From assembly GCA_023397675.1 (NCBI GenBank), contig JAEWTV010000140.1, forward strand, positions 1-44,239: a DNA stretch of 44,239 bases, given 5' to 3'. This stretch comes from Bacillota bacterium. Lineage in GTDB: Bacteria; Bacillota; Clostridia; Acetivibrionales; JANLFN01. The notes beneath the pieces are model-generated. The model saw nothing but the letters and a program-made list of their open reading frames with translations. It searched no databases and was not told where the DNA came from. Below, piece by piece: positions 15,360 to 23,433 of this stretch; within the stretch, counting starts at the first letter, position 1, and every line of letters starts with the position of its first letter. The translations under genes were made by a program, and so were the position numbers.

Positions 15360-16457
15360 CTATTTGATTAGCTCCTGAAGCCTTTTGCAAGGGCTTATAC
15401 CAAGCTCTTCCTTTATTAATGCGGCATATGTATTATAATGCATTATTGCGTTGTTTGTATTGCCATTTTCCATATAAAGCCTAAGCAGAAGTTCTGTGAT
15501 ATCCTCTAAATAGGGATTTTTGTAATAGGCTTTGAGTAAAATGTTCTCTGCTTGATCAAATTTCTTTTCAAGAATATAACTTTTTGAAAGCTCAACAACA
15601 CACTGATCATAAAGCCTGGATAATCTTTCGTTTTCTAAATCCGACCATTGATAGAATTCACCTTCCAGATAACCACCTGCATAAAGGACTTCCATTTGTT
15701 CAAGTGCTTTATTCCTGTCCCCTCGCTTATTCTCAAAAAGCTCGCAAAAGAACCCAACATCCCAATCGACCTGTCCAAGCTTCAGGTTATAGTTATTATT
15801 TATACTGATAAGTGTCTTGTCTATTCCATATGCATCCAAAGCTTTGCGTAGATAATAAGTACCATTGTAAAGCTGTTTAACGGCCCTTTCCGGATTATCC
15901 TCAGGCCAGAGCTTATCCAACAGCTCATCTCTGGAAATATTCCGGTTTTGGTTTTGAAGTAAATACGCAAAAAGCTCCTGGGCTTTTTCTATTCTCCATT
16001 TAATAGGCTCCTGACCTTCCCAACCCATCTGGAATTGTCCAAAACATCGTATCTGAAGTTTTGATAAAGGCTGTTCCTTTTTAACATGAGTTTTTTTCCT
16101 TAAGCGCTCTACTGTCCTTTCCAAGCGTTCTTCCATAATAGGTTTCAACAAATAATCCATTGCATGAAGCTCAAAGGCCTCAACAGCATAATGATCAAAA
16201 GCAGTTACAAAGACAATATCTGTTTCAGGACTTAAATCCAGTATCCTCGACGCCGCGTCCATTCCCTGAAGCTGTGGCATATTAATGTCCAGGAATACAG
16301 CCTCCGGTTTTATCTCACTTATCTTATCAATTGCGGTCAAAGGATTGGTATACATTCCGGCTATTGAAATATCCGGGTATTTTTTTAGTAAAAACTCCAA
16401 TTCCCGAAGTGCTGGTCTCATATCGTCAACAAGTATCGCTGTTATCACCTGTGTCAC
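15360..16457 (-). CDS. response regulator with SARP-type output (REC + winged helix + BTAD)
   Basis: 365 residues. Receiver at 1-120 with Asp11-Asp12, phospho-acceptor Asp57 (FLDINMP), Thr85 and Lys105 (LLKP). It continues into an OmpR-like DNA-binding domain (about 133-225, containing ISRDELLDKLWPE) and a bacterial transcriptional activator domain with TPR-like helices (about 235-365). This is the SARP layout, fused here to a receiver. The GTG start overlaps the kinase stop codon (GTGA), so translation is probably coupled; a second GTG three codons on is possible. Its partner is the 7TM kinase upstream. A hairpin terminator follows. Confidence 0.9.
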   Translation of the reverse strand: MTQVITAILVDDMRPALRELEFLLKKYPDISIAGMYTNPLTAIDKISEIKPEAVFLDINMPQLQGMDAASRILDLSPETDIVFVTAFDHYAVEAFELHAMDYLLKPIMEERLERTVERLRKKTHVKKEQPLSKLQIRCFGQFQMGWEGQEPIKWRIEKAQELFAYLLQNQNRNISRDELLDKLWPEDNPERAVKQLYNGTYYLRKALDAYGIDKTLISINNNYNLKLGQVDWDVGFFCELFENKRGDRNKALEQMEVLYAGGYLEGEFYQWSDLENERLSRLYDQCVVELSKSYILEKKFDQAENILLKAYYKNPYLEDITELLLRLYMENGNTNNAIMHYNTYAALIKEELGISPCKRLQELIK

Positions 16458-18304
16458 ATCCTCTCATTTGTTAATCGAACAGACCAGGTTACCTCTGTTC
16501 CTATTCCGGGAGTGCTTTTAATTTGAAGGCCTTTTCCATAATACCGCTTAAGCCTTTTGTCAATATTGGATAGTCCCACACCGCTTTCAGATTCATGATC
16601 TAAAATGCTTTTCAGTTTATCCTGCTCCATCCCCACACCGTTATCTTTAACGGTAAATACAAGCATTCTCCCATTCCTTTTAACTGATATATCAACGTTG
16701 CCTCCTTCGCTTTTTGGCAGCACTCCGTGGAATATAGCGTTTTCAACAACAGGTTGAAGCATTAAAACAGGTACATTTAATTCCGCATCATCACAAATAT
16801 CCAAGCTCACATCAAGCCGCTCTTCAAACTGCGCCTTTCCTATATCAACATATGTTGTTACAAGTTCTATTTCATTTCTTAATGGAGTAAACTGGCTGGA
16901 ACCCTTGAAATCAAAGGTCCGTCTGAGATAATTACTGAAATTAATCAAGAGACTTCTGGCATGATCCGGGTCATAGCGGGATATGGAAACAACCGTATTG
17001 AGTGCATTATATAAAAAATGGGGTTTGATCTGTGCCTGTAAAAAAGCCATTTCCATGGCAGCGTTTTTATTCATAAATTCCTTTAATTGTTTCGCTTGAG
17101 TTATCATCTGGATATAAATAAATAAAAACAACCCTATGTAAAAAACTTCTCCAATGTTATCATTTATTACATTACTGTAATAGATGGTATCATGAATATA
17201 GCTGACTAATACAATCACCATGCTCAAAAGATGCAACCACCCATCTTTAAATCCTTTTTTCATGCCAACAATTATGAAAAAGAAGGCACATATAAAACCT
17301 GCTATATTATGGATATCAAAGATAAAGGCGAGTTTGGTATATTCGTCTGCATTAAGCAGGATAAAAATTAGTTGAAAAGCAACTGTGGTCAAAAAATATA
17401 TCTTTATAGTAATTCTTGAAAACTTGGTTTTGAAAAGTTCATTTATAAATAGCATAAGGAAAAACGGAACAAGATTTAATGATGTATACCATATGAATAT
17501 TACAATTTTAAGCGGCAGTCCATCAATCAAGCCAATAATAAGGTTTTCTCCAACCGTATCAATCAAAAAAGTCATTAAAAAGCAAAAACAAGATGAGAAC
17601 AGGAAGGATTTAAGACCTGTTTGAATGTATACTGACAGATGGAATAGGAACACTATAATAAATACACCGATAAGGAGAAATACTTTTCCGACTGTAAAAG
17701 TATGAAAAGAACTTATGTTATCCGCACTACCAAGGTAAATGTTATCCCATATACCGCCTCTTGCGTGCTCAAAGTTTGATATCTGGACAATGATGTCAAA
17801 TTCTCCGGAAGGGGCCTTAAAGTAAACAGTTTGGGGTTTGTACCGGCCAATTTCATCCTCTGTATTATCAGCCACCTGCCCTGCTGATGCAATAAGCTCA
17901 CTGTTAATATAAAGCCTATATGCACTTGAAAGAGTTTTTAGTCTCAAACCCAGCGGGGTACCCGTGTCAACCCCGGTTATAATATGAAGTCGATATGTAG
18001 CATAACCCTGACCTTGCAGGGTTTTCCCATTCAGTTCATATTTGTTCCATGTATTCGGTGTTTGGGCATATAAGTCAGGCTTTGTGTGCTGAATATTATT
18101 ATAGTCTAATAGCTTATTCCAATAAAATGCCCACTGTCCGTAAAGCTTGAATGTTTGCCGTTCATTGAAATTCTGACCGTTCAGGTTGAGAGTGCCATTT
18201 TCTGCTGTAATCGTTTTATTTGGTACTGAAAGAAAGCTAGTAAAAATAAAAAGCAGAATTAATACAGCAAAGAATGCAGCGTATTTTAATTTCTTCTGTA
18301 TCAT
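16454..18304 (-). CDS. 7TM sensor histidine kinase (7TMR-DISM / LytS-like His kinase)
   Basis: 616 residues. One N-terminal helix, an external beta-sandwich region (about 30-200, with the KLYGQWAFYWNKLL motif of DISM-type sensors), seven membrane helices (about 205-390), a coiled linker, then a His_kinase domain with the phospho-acceptor in QIKPHFLYNALN and an ATPase domain (VENAIFHG, DNGVGM, GVGLSNI). Such sensors bind carbohydrate-like ligands through the external domain. The ATG at 18304 is preferred because GAGGAG precedes it; the earlier ATGs at 18331 overlap the stop of the previous gene and lack a site. The stop overlaps the start of the SARP regulator gene. Confidence 0.92.
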   Translation of the reverse strand: MIQKKLKYAAFFAVLILLFIFTSFLSVPNKTITAENGTLNLNGQNFNERQTFKLYGQWAFYWNKLLDYNNIQHTKPDLYAQTPNTWNKYELNGKTLQGQGYATYRLHIITGVDTGTPLGLRLKTLSSAYRLYINSELIASAGQVADNTEDEIGRYKPQTVYFKAPSGEFDIIVQISNFEHARGGIWDNIYLGSADNISSFHTFTVGKVFLLIGVFIIVFLFHLSVYIQTGLKSFLFSSCFCFLMTFLIDTVGENLIIGLIDGLPLKIVIFIWYTSLNLVPFFLMLFINELFKTKFSRITIKIYFLTTVAFQLIFILLNADEYTKLAFIFDIHNIAGFICAFFFIIVGMKKGFKDGWLHLLSMVIVLVSYIHDTIYYSNVINDNIGEVFYIGLFLFIYIQMITQAKQLKEFMNKNAAMEMAFLQAQIKPHFLYNALNTVVSISRYDPDHARSLLINFSNYLRRTFDFKGSSQFTPLRNEIELVTTYVDIGKAQFEERLDVSLDICDDAELNVPVLMLQPVVENAIFHGVLPKSEGGNVDISVKRNGRMLVFTVKDNGVGMEQDKLKSILDHESESGVGLSNIDKRLKRYYGKGLQIKSTPGIGTEVTWSVRLTNERM

Positions 18305-18331
18305 TATGAAACTCCTCAAAAAGTACATCAT

Positions 18332-19189
18332 TTAAATAGGATTATAATTCTCAAGAGCATACTTTGCAAATTCTTTACTGTCCATATTGAAAAGTTCTTT
18401 AAGTTTTCCAACAATATTTTGTGACTGTGCTCCTATCTTATCTCCAAAGAAAAACTTAAAAACAGGAAGGCAAAAATCATTAAACTGTTCTGATGAGAGA
18501 ATTCCTTGATCACGCATTCCAGAAAGCAGTTTGTACCCCTCTTTTACATATCTTATGCTTATTGCAGCAGTGAATAGCTCAGGATCAAATTCCATTAAGA
18601 ATCTGCAATCCTCTATATCCTCATTATTAAGTGCTTCACCACTTGCAACTTTTGCAGCAATATCTTTGGTCAGATTTCCGTTAGCTGAACCCGCATAAGT
18701 GAATCCATCAATTTCTCCATCTTTACCTATTCTCATTTTATAAGATCCGTCTTCTGAATAAACTGTACTACTCCATTTGTACAGTGGTTTTGATTTATCT
18801 ATTATCAATGCTTTTGTTGCTTTGTGTAAAACACTTCCCAGTGATTCTCCTTCATTTAGCTCAATTTTACCTGTTTTTATCGCCTCTTTAACCAAATCAT
18901 ATTCACTGGTTCTTTTTCCTTTGTAAAAAATATATGTACTTTTTAACATATCATACTTTGAAGGCAGATTAAAATCTTCATTTCCATCATTCTGTGATGC
19001 AGCTGTAATACTCGATACAGGCTTAGAATATGTACATTTATCCGTATTTAGTGAGCCAGATAAATAAGTATCAGTATTATCAACAGTATTTTCACTATCC
19101 TTACCGGGAACTGAAATACTGCTTTTATTAACCGTTTTTGTAATTATTGAGTTATAATATACAGAATCACTGATTATTTCTATTGGCAT
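18332..19189 (-). CDS. uncharacterised 285-residue protein behind a sigma-D-like promoter
   Basis: Family not recognised. Residues 1-70 are rich in Ser, Thr, Asn and Asp and look unstructured; residues 75-285 look like a folded mixed alpha/beta domain. No signal peptide or membrane segment is seen, so it is probably cytoplasmic. ATG start behind AAAGGAT. The stop codon abuts the upstream ATGs of the kinase gene, and the true kinase start is 27 nt away, so the three genes may be co-transcribed. The promoter matches the flagellar/chemotaxis sigma factor consensus, which suggests a motility-regulon protein. The role is otherwise unknown. Confidence 0.8.
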   Translation of the reverse strand: MPIEIISDSVYYNSIITKTVNKSSISVPGKDSENTVDNTDTYLSGSLNTDKCTYSKPVSSITAASQNDGNEDFNLPSKYDMLKSTYIFYKGKRTSEYDLVKEAIKTGKIELNEGESLGSVLHKATKALIIDKSKPLYKWSSTVYSEDGSYKMRIGKDGEIDGFTYAGSANGNLTKDIAAKVASGEALNNEDIEDCRFLMEFDPELFTAAISIRYVKEGYKLLSGMRDQGILSSEQFNDFCLPVFKFFFGDKIGAQSQNIVGKLKELFNMDSKEFAKYALENYNPI

Positions 19190-19233
19190 ACTTAATTATC
19201 CTTTTCTAAAATAAATTAATGTATATATGTTAA

Positions 19234-19259
19234 ATATCGGTAACAATAAGATAATTTTA
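19234..19259 (-). promoter_or_regulatory. sigma-D (FliA-type) promoter
   Basis: The minus strand reads TAAA - 14 bp - ACCGATAT, against the known consensus TAAA - about 15 bp - GCCGATAT. Transcription would start near 19225, with a leader of about 36 nt. No comparable match was found ahead of the chemoreceptor genes here. Confidence 0.6.
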
Positions 19260-19297
19260 AGTATTTTTGTTAAACCAACAGAAAATTTGCACCAACT

Positions 19298-20401
19298 TTA
19301 TTTTATACACTGTTGAATTGTATTCATTGTATTTTTACCAGCCCTGCAATGGTATGTGCAGGTTCCGCAATTAATGCACAATTCTGGCTGATACATGCTT
19401 ATATCAGCATTTTTATCTTTTTCAAGAGCACTTACTATCTCATGTACTTTAACTCCCATTGGACACTTTTTGGCACATGCTCCGCATTTTTTGCATTTTG
19501 AATCTTCACTGAAAGCTATATCCTGCCCATATGCTACAAAGTTTGTTTTTGCAGAAACCTTTTCATCTTTCTGCACCTTATGACCAAACATAATTCCGCC
19601 GCCTGCAAAAATATTCTTTCCTTCTTTTACTCCCAAGGTTTTCTTCAAAATTTCAGATGGAGTTGAATTCCCGTTTATCTTTGCTACTATAGCTTCCCCA
19701 CTCGTAAAATCAGCTACTGTAATATACCTGCTTCCTTTTTTATATATACCTTGTGCTATTTCATTTATTGCCAACACCGTCTGTACATTCAGAACAAGTA
19801 TACCTTGCTCTGATGGTATCTGACCGGCATCCAATTTTATCCCAAGCACTTTTTCTATTAGTATTTTTTCCTGACCCATCGGATACTTGTTTGGTACCAA
19901 AGTATGTTCAATTCTATTGTTATGTACAGTGCATGCTTCCTTTGAAGCTAAAACTATTCTTTTAAACGGTAGCATTTCTGATAAAACTGATATTCCTTCC
20001 TCAATCTGTGACAAATGTTTTTCCATTAACCACTTGTCATGCAGTAAGCCTGGATCACATTCAACAGCATTTACAATGAGATACTTGTCCTTTACTTTTG
20101 CTTCTATAGCTGCTTTGATTTTTTTAGCTGTTGAAAATCCGTTCCCGCTTAAACCAGTCAATTCACAGTTTTCTATACGTTCAAGAATATTTTTACTGCC
20201 GTTAAAATTCTCTTTAATGTTATTTTCAGTAAGATCAAAAAAGTTATTGTCCTTCTTTAATTCAACTACTTTGGAAATTCTAGCTTTAGGAAATTTACCC
20301 TTTACACCCTTATAGTGCTTTTGACTATTCTTTTGTATTTTCTTAATTGACTTATTCTTTTTTACTTCCTTTTTTGTTATCAATGGATATTCTTTTAACA
20401 T
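19298..20401 (-). CDS. stand-alone RnfC-like Fe-S flavoprotein subunit
   Basis: 367 residues resembling the RnfC/NuoF-like subunit of Rnf electron-transport complexes. ELTGLSGNGFSTAKKI and NAVECDPGLLHDKWLM correspond to the family's glycine-rich flavin/NADH site and its ECEP-like loop. A central SLBB-like region follows, and the C-terminus carries two 4Fe-4S motifs: CKKCGACAKKCP (about 305-316) and CINCGTCTYHCR (about 345-356). The N-terminus is Lys-rich and shorter than in canonical RnfC (usually more than 430 residues). No other rnf subunit is next to it. It starts directly after the TetR stop (TAAATG), so both are under the operator-covered promoter. Likely an NADH- or ferredoxin-linked oxidoreductase partner. 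Confidence 0.82.
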   Translation of the reverse strand: MLKEYPLITKKEVKKNKSIKKIQKNSQKHYKGVKGKFPKARISKVVELKKDNNFFDLTENNIKENFNGSKNILERIENCELTGLSGNGFSTAKKIKAAIEAKVKDKYLIVNAVECDPGLLHDKWLMEKHLSQIEEGISVLSEMLPFKRIVLASKEACTVHNNRIEHTLVPNKYPMGQEKILIEKVLGIKLDAGQIPSEQGILVLNVQTVLAINEIAQGIYKKGSRYITVADFTSGEAIVAKINGNSTPSEILKKTLGVKEGKNIFAGGGIMFGHKVQKDEKVSAKTNFVAYGQDIAFSEDSKCKKCGACAKKCPMGVKVHEIVSALEKDKNADISMYQPELCINCGTCTYHCRAGKNTMNTIQQCIK

Positions 20402-20971
20402 TTACTTTACCTCCAAATACATTTCTAAAAAGTTATCGACATGAATTTTAAACAGTGTTTCAAGTTCATTTTTATCACGTTCCACAGTATGATATAAAAA
20501 AAACGGTGCATACAGCTCCATTGCCATTACTTCTGGATTTCTGTCTTTCATTAATCCTTTTTCAATTATTCCTTTAAATATTGCTGTCTGATATTTTAAG
20601 GGCATATCAATAAAGAACTGCTTATAGATTTCGGCCATTTTAGGATTTTTAAATTGTTCAAGAATAAGTATCCTACGAAACATTTTTATCCATTCGTCTT
20701 GAGTCTGAAAGTTAAACATATTCAGGCATATTCTTTTTAAATCCCCCTTATTCTCCTCCCCCATATTTAATTCTTTATACTTTTGCATGAACTTATCTTT
20801 AGAAGTCTCAACTATTGCGTCAAAAATAGCCTGTTTACTTGCAAAATGCTTGTATAAAGCACTGTTTGCAACTCCCACAAAGGATGCAATTTCTCTTACC
20901 GATACCGAATCAAAACCCTTCATAGAAAATAGTTTCATTGATTCTTGCAATATTCTTTCTTTGGTTGTCAT
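20402..20971 (-). CDS. TetR family repressor of the RnfC-like gene
   Basis: 189 residues. HTH at about 5-50 (KERILQESMKLFS, then SVREIASFVGVANSALYKHF, a textbook TetR recognition helix). The C-terminal domain is helical and variable. The start is the ATG at 20971 behind GGAAGG; an in-frame GTG 39 nt upstream lies inside the operator palindrome and has no binding site. It is transcribed first, with the RnfC-like gene immediately after. A perfect 21-bp inverted repeat covers its promoter, so strong autoregulation and co-regulation of the electron-transfer protein are expected. The inducer is unknown; a redox-active or toxic compound is a guess. Confidence 0.9.
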   Translation of the reverse strand: MTTKERILQESMKLFSMKGFDSVSVREIASFVGVANSALYKHFASKQAIFDAIVETSKDKFMQKYKELNMGEENKGDLKRICLNMFNFQTQDEWIKMFRRILILEQFKNPKMAEIYKQFFIDMPLKYQTAIFKGIIEKGLMKDRNPEVMAMELYAPFFLYHTVERDKNELETLFKIHVDNFLEMYLEVK

Positions 20972-20993
20972 TGTTTTTTTCCTTCCTAAATTC

Positions 20994-21042
20994 AGAGAGC
21001 AGTTGCTCACCTATTCTTAGTATAGGTGAGCAACTGCTCTCT
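20994..21042 (-). promoter_or_regulatory. perfect 21-bp inverted repeat, probable TetR operator
   Basis: Arms 20994-21014 and 21022-21042 are exact reverse complements around a 7-bp centre. Each arm holds a smaller palindrome (GAGCA-GT-TGCTC), so the site may bind two dimers. The -10 box of the TetR promoter sits at the centre of symmetry. There is no T-run, so it is not a terminator. Confidence 0.8.
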
Positions 21043-21048
21043 TGTCAA
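21019..21048 (-). promoter_or_regulatory. promoter of the tetR-rnfC-like operon
   Basis: Minus-strand TTGACA at 21043-21048 and TATACT at 21019-21024 with an 18-bp spacer. The spacer is one arm of the 21-bp inverted repeat, so repressor binding would exclude RNA polymerase. Confidence 0.8.
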
Positions 21049-21080
21049 GATTTTTATATAAATTTATAAGAAATTACATG

Positions 21081-22190
21081 TTATTTAATTATTTTTATAT
21101 CACCTGAAAATGTATTAATCTTAAGTGTTCCCGAACCATTTCCAACGACACCCTTAATATCATGCTCACTTTCTTTCTTCAGGTTCTTAATATCTAAGTC
21201 ACATATTACCTTACCTGAACTGCTTTCTACATTCATAGTAAAATCAGAGTTTCCAACGCGGCTTAGTAATACTTCTCCTGATGAAGTTTCCATGTTTGCA
21301 TCAGTAAATGTTATTTCATTAAACTTTATATTACCTGAAAATGTCTCACACTTAATTTTGCCTGATTCTGCTTTACCAGTAATTAAATTTCCCCCGGAAG
21401 TACTAAGTTCCATTTCTTTTCCCTGTATTTTTTCTGATATTATATCACCTGAAAATGATACTCCCTCAACCTTTTCAGCCTCAACTGAGCCTAACGAAAT
21501 ATTTCCTGAGCTTGTTTCAGCATATACTGTTTTTGATTTAATCTCAATAAAGGATTGATCACCAGAAAATGTATTAATCTTAAGCTCCCCATTGTTTATT
21601 ATATTACCGACAGCAATGTTACCGGAACTTGTTTCCAAAACAGCAGTATCGGAAGTTACCCTGTTTATCTTAATATCGCCAGAAAAAGTATCAATATCAA
21701 GCGCTTTGAGATTAATTGAATCAGCTATTACGTCCCCTGATGAGGATTCAATCATCAAGTTTTCCTTATAAGTTTTGGGCAAAAATAAATCAATTTTCAT
21801 TTTATTATCGCCAAACCAGTCTCCTATATCAAGGTTTATCCCTATTTGTATTTTGGCCTCATTTCTTTCCTTTACTATAAGTTTTCCATCTTTAAGTTCA
21901 ATTACAGGATTTTTTAATTTATCATTATCTCTTGCGTGTAATTTGCCGTAAATATGAACCTTCACATTGTTGTCATCAGTCTCAATTACATTTACATCTG
22001 CCTGAAACGAATCAACATTTATGCTTTTAACACTATCAACCGAAAATGATTTTTCCTGATTTATATCATACACGTTTTCCCTATATGCTTTAACATCTAT
22101 CTCAAAGAAAAGGAATGTTGCTGCTGCAAGACAGACCACAGCTATTAAAGCAAGCCATAAAGACAGTTTTTTTAAATTTCTGTTAAGCAT
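21081..22190 (-). CDS. membrane-anchored DUF4097-type beta-repeat protein
   Basis: 369 residues. One N-terminal membrane helix (about 10-30) is followed by an external domain made of repeating strands with SSGD, FSGDI and SSGNI turns about every 20 residues, the pattern of DUF4097 adhesin-like beta-helices. It belongs to a PadR - HAAS - DUF4097 set, an arrangement common in Firmicutes and linked in several cases to envelope-stress sensing; the exact role is not established. The second ATG (22190) is favoured because AAGGAG is 7 nt from it and too close to the first. The start overlaps the end of the HAAS gene. No clear terminator follows. Confidence 0.85.
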   Translation of the reverse strand: MLNRNLKKLSLWLALIAVVCLAAATFLFFEIDVKAYRENVYDINQEKSFSVDSVKSINVDSFQADVNVIETDDNNVKVHIYGKLHARDNDKLKNPVIELKDGKLIVKERNEAKIQIGINLDIGDWFGDNKMKIDLFLPKTYKENLMIESSSGDVIADSINLKALDIDTFSGDIKINRVTSDTAVLETSSGNIAVGNIINNGELKINTFSGDQSFIEIKSKTVYAETSSGNISLGSVEAEKVEGVSFSGDIISEKIQGKEMELSTSGGNLITGKAESGKIKCETFSGNIKFNEITFTDANMETSSGEVLLSRVGNSDFTMNVESSSGKVICDLDIKNLKKESEHDIKGVVGNGSGTLKINTFSGDIKIIK

Positions 22191-22887
22191 CTTCATTCTC
22201 CTTTTTATTTAAAACTATTGATATATTCATTTTTATGTACTTCAAAACCCAGTTGTAAAAGCTTAATGTAATCCTTTTTGTTACATTATAGGTCGCAATA
22301 AGAAATCCCTTACAAGAAATCGCCGAAACTCCTGAAACCTTTACTGCCCCTATAAAAGAAAGGATACCAAGGCAGAAGACTGCCACTGCCAAAAGAATAG
22401 CCGAACCATAATTCAAATCAATTGTTATGAAATCGGGCAGTACAGGGCGCAGGAAAATTGCGAGCACTATTCCTACCCCCCCCAGTGTCAAACCTGCTGC
22501 GCATGCATAAAAAGAAATCAACAAACTTATATATACTACTACCAGCGATACAGCAATGGCTGCTGCTGATACCGCAAGTGAAAATACAACACATAATGCA
22601 GATAATAATAAAGGTAGTATAAGAACAATATTAATAAATCCGACTCCTATTGATTTTAAAGCTATAGAAGCAGCATTTGAAGTTTTTGCATAGTTATTTT
22701 TTACAATAAACTGCCTTGCAATTACCTTTGGGTCTCCAAGGGCCTGCGCTATTTCTTCTTCAGATTTCCCATGCTCTTTACCGGCTCTGAAATATTCTTC
22801 ATAGTCATATATAATTTCCCTTTTATCATCAATACTCATTCCCTTAAGGGAATTATCAAGCTCACTGATAAATTCATTTTTGTTCAT
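22183..22887 (-). CDS. HAAS-domain (DUF1700) membrane protein
   Basis: 234 residues. The N-terminal ~60 residues form the HAAS/DUF1700 helical domain (NKNEFISELDNSLKGM, then YEEYFRAG, EEEIAQALGDPKVIARQ), thought to bind partner regulators. About five membrane helices follow (80-200), then a basic cytoplasmic tail. The ATG at 22887 is used because GGGAGG precedes it. It overlaps the PadR gene by 14 nt and the DUF4097 gene by 8 nt, so all three are probably translated as a coupled set. Likely a membrane partner of the PadR regulator. Confidence 0.88.
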   Translation of the reverse strand: MNKNEFISELDNSLKGMSIDDKREIIYDYEEYFRAGKEHGKSEEEIAQALGDPKVIARQFIVKNNYAKTSNAASIALKSIGVGFINIVLILPLLLSALCVVFSLAVSAAAIAVSLVVVYISLLISFYACAAGLTLGGVGIVLAIFLRPVLPDFITIDLNYGSAILLAVAVFCLGILSFIGAVKVSGVSAISCKGFLIATYNVTKRITLSFYNWVLKYIKMNISIVLNKKENEDA

Positions 22888-23203
22888 TGTCCAAATCCTC
22901 CCGTATGACACTGTTTACTCCATCTACAAACCTATACCATTCTTCTGTGAGTTCACCATACATTTGCAGCCCTTCCGGCGTAATTTCGTAATATTTTCTC
23001 GGCGGGCCCTCCTGGGATTCCTGAAGATAAGTTTTGAAATAGCCTTCATCCTTAAGTCTCTTTAACAAGGGATATATAGTACCTTCTGATATAAGTATTT
23101 TTTTTGATATCTCACTAACGAGTTCATACCCGTAGCAATCTCTTTTTGCAAGCATTGACAGTACACATAGTTCAAGTACTCCCTTTTTAAATTGTATATT
23201 CAT
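22874..23203 (-). CDS. PadR family transcriptional regulator
   Basis: 109 residues, the short PadR class with only the winged helix and a dimer helix. Motifs: KKGVLELCVLSMLAKRDCYGYEL at the start, SEGTIYPLLKRLKDEGYF (recognition helix and wing, about 40-57), and GPPRKYYEITPEG after it. ATG at 23203 with a perfect AGGAGGTG site; earlier in-frame codons lack one. First gene of the HAAS/DUF4097 operon, which it probably represses until an envelope signal arrives. I saw no clear palindromic PadR site upstream. Confidence 0.93.
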   Translation of the reverse strand: MNIQFKKGVLELCVLSMLAKRDCYGYELVSEISKKILISEGTIYPLLKRLKDEGYFKTYLQESQEGPPRKYYEITPEGLQMYGELTEEWYRFVDGVNSVIREDLDNEQK

Positions 23204-23376
23204 TGTTTTCACCTCCTGCTTGGAGTTGTTATATATTATCATTCTTTATAGAGTTATAAAATGTATATTTCATTGCACGGTATATTGTAATATTCTATAG
23301 TGTATCACTTACTACCTTGCAATTCAATATACTGAAATAAAAAATTTCCTTTTTCTAATAATTAAGACGTATATAA

Positions 23377-23410
23377 AATAAAAAGCACTTCACTTTATTT
23401 GTGAAGTACC
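23377..23410 (-). terminator. terminator of the ATPase-kinase-methyltransferase operon
   Basis: Stem GTACTTCAC with GTGAAGTGC (one wobble), 7-nt loop, then TTTTTATTTT on the minus strand, 25-55 nt after the methyltransferase stop. Its sequence is close to the hairpin at 10342-10368. Confidence 0.85.
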
Positions 23411-23433
23411 ATATTTATAATTGAACTTTAGTA

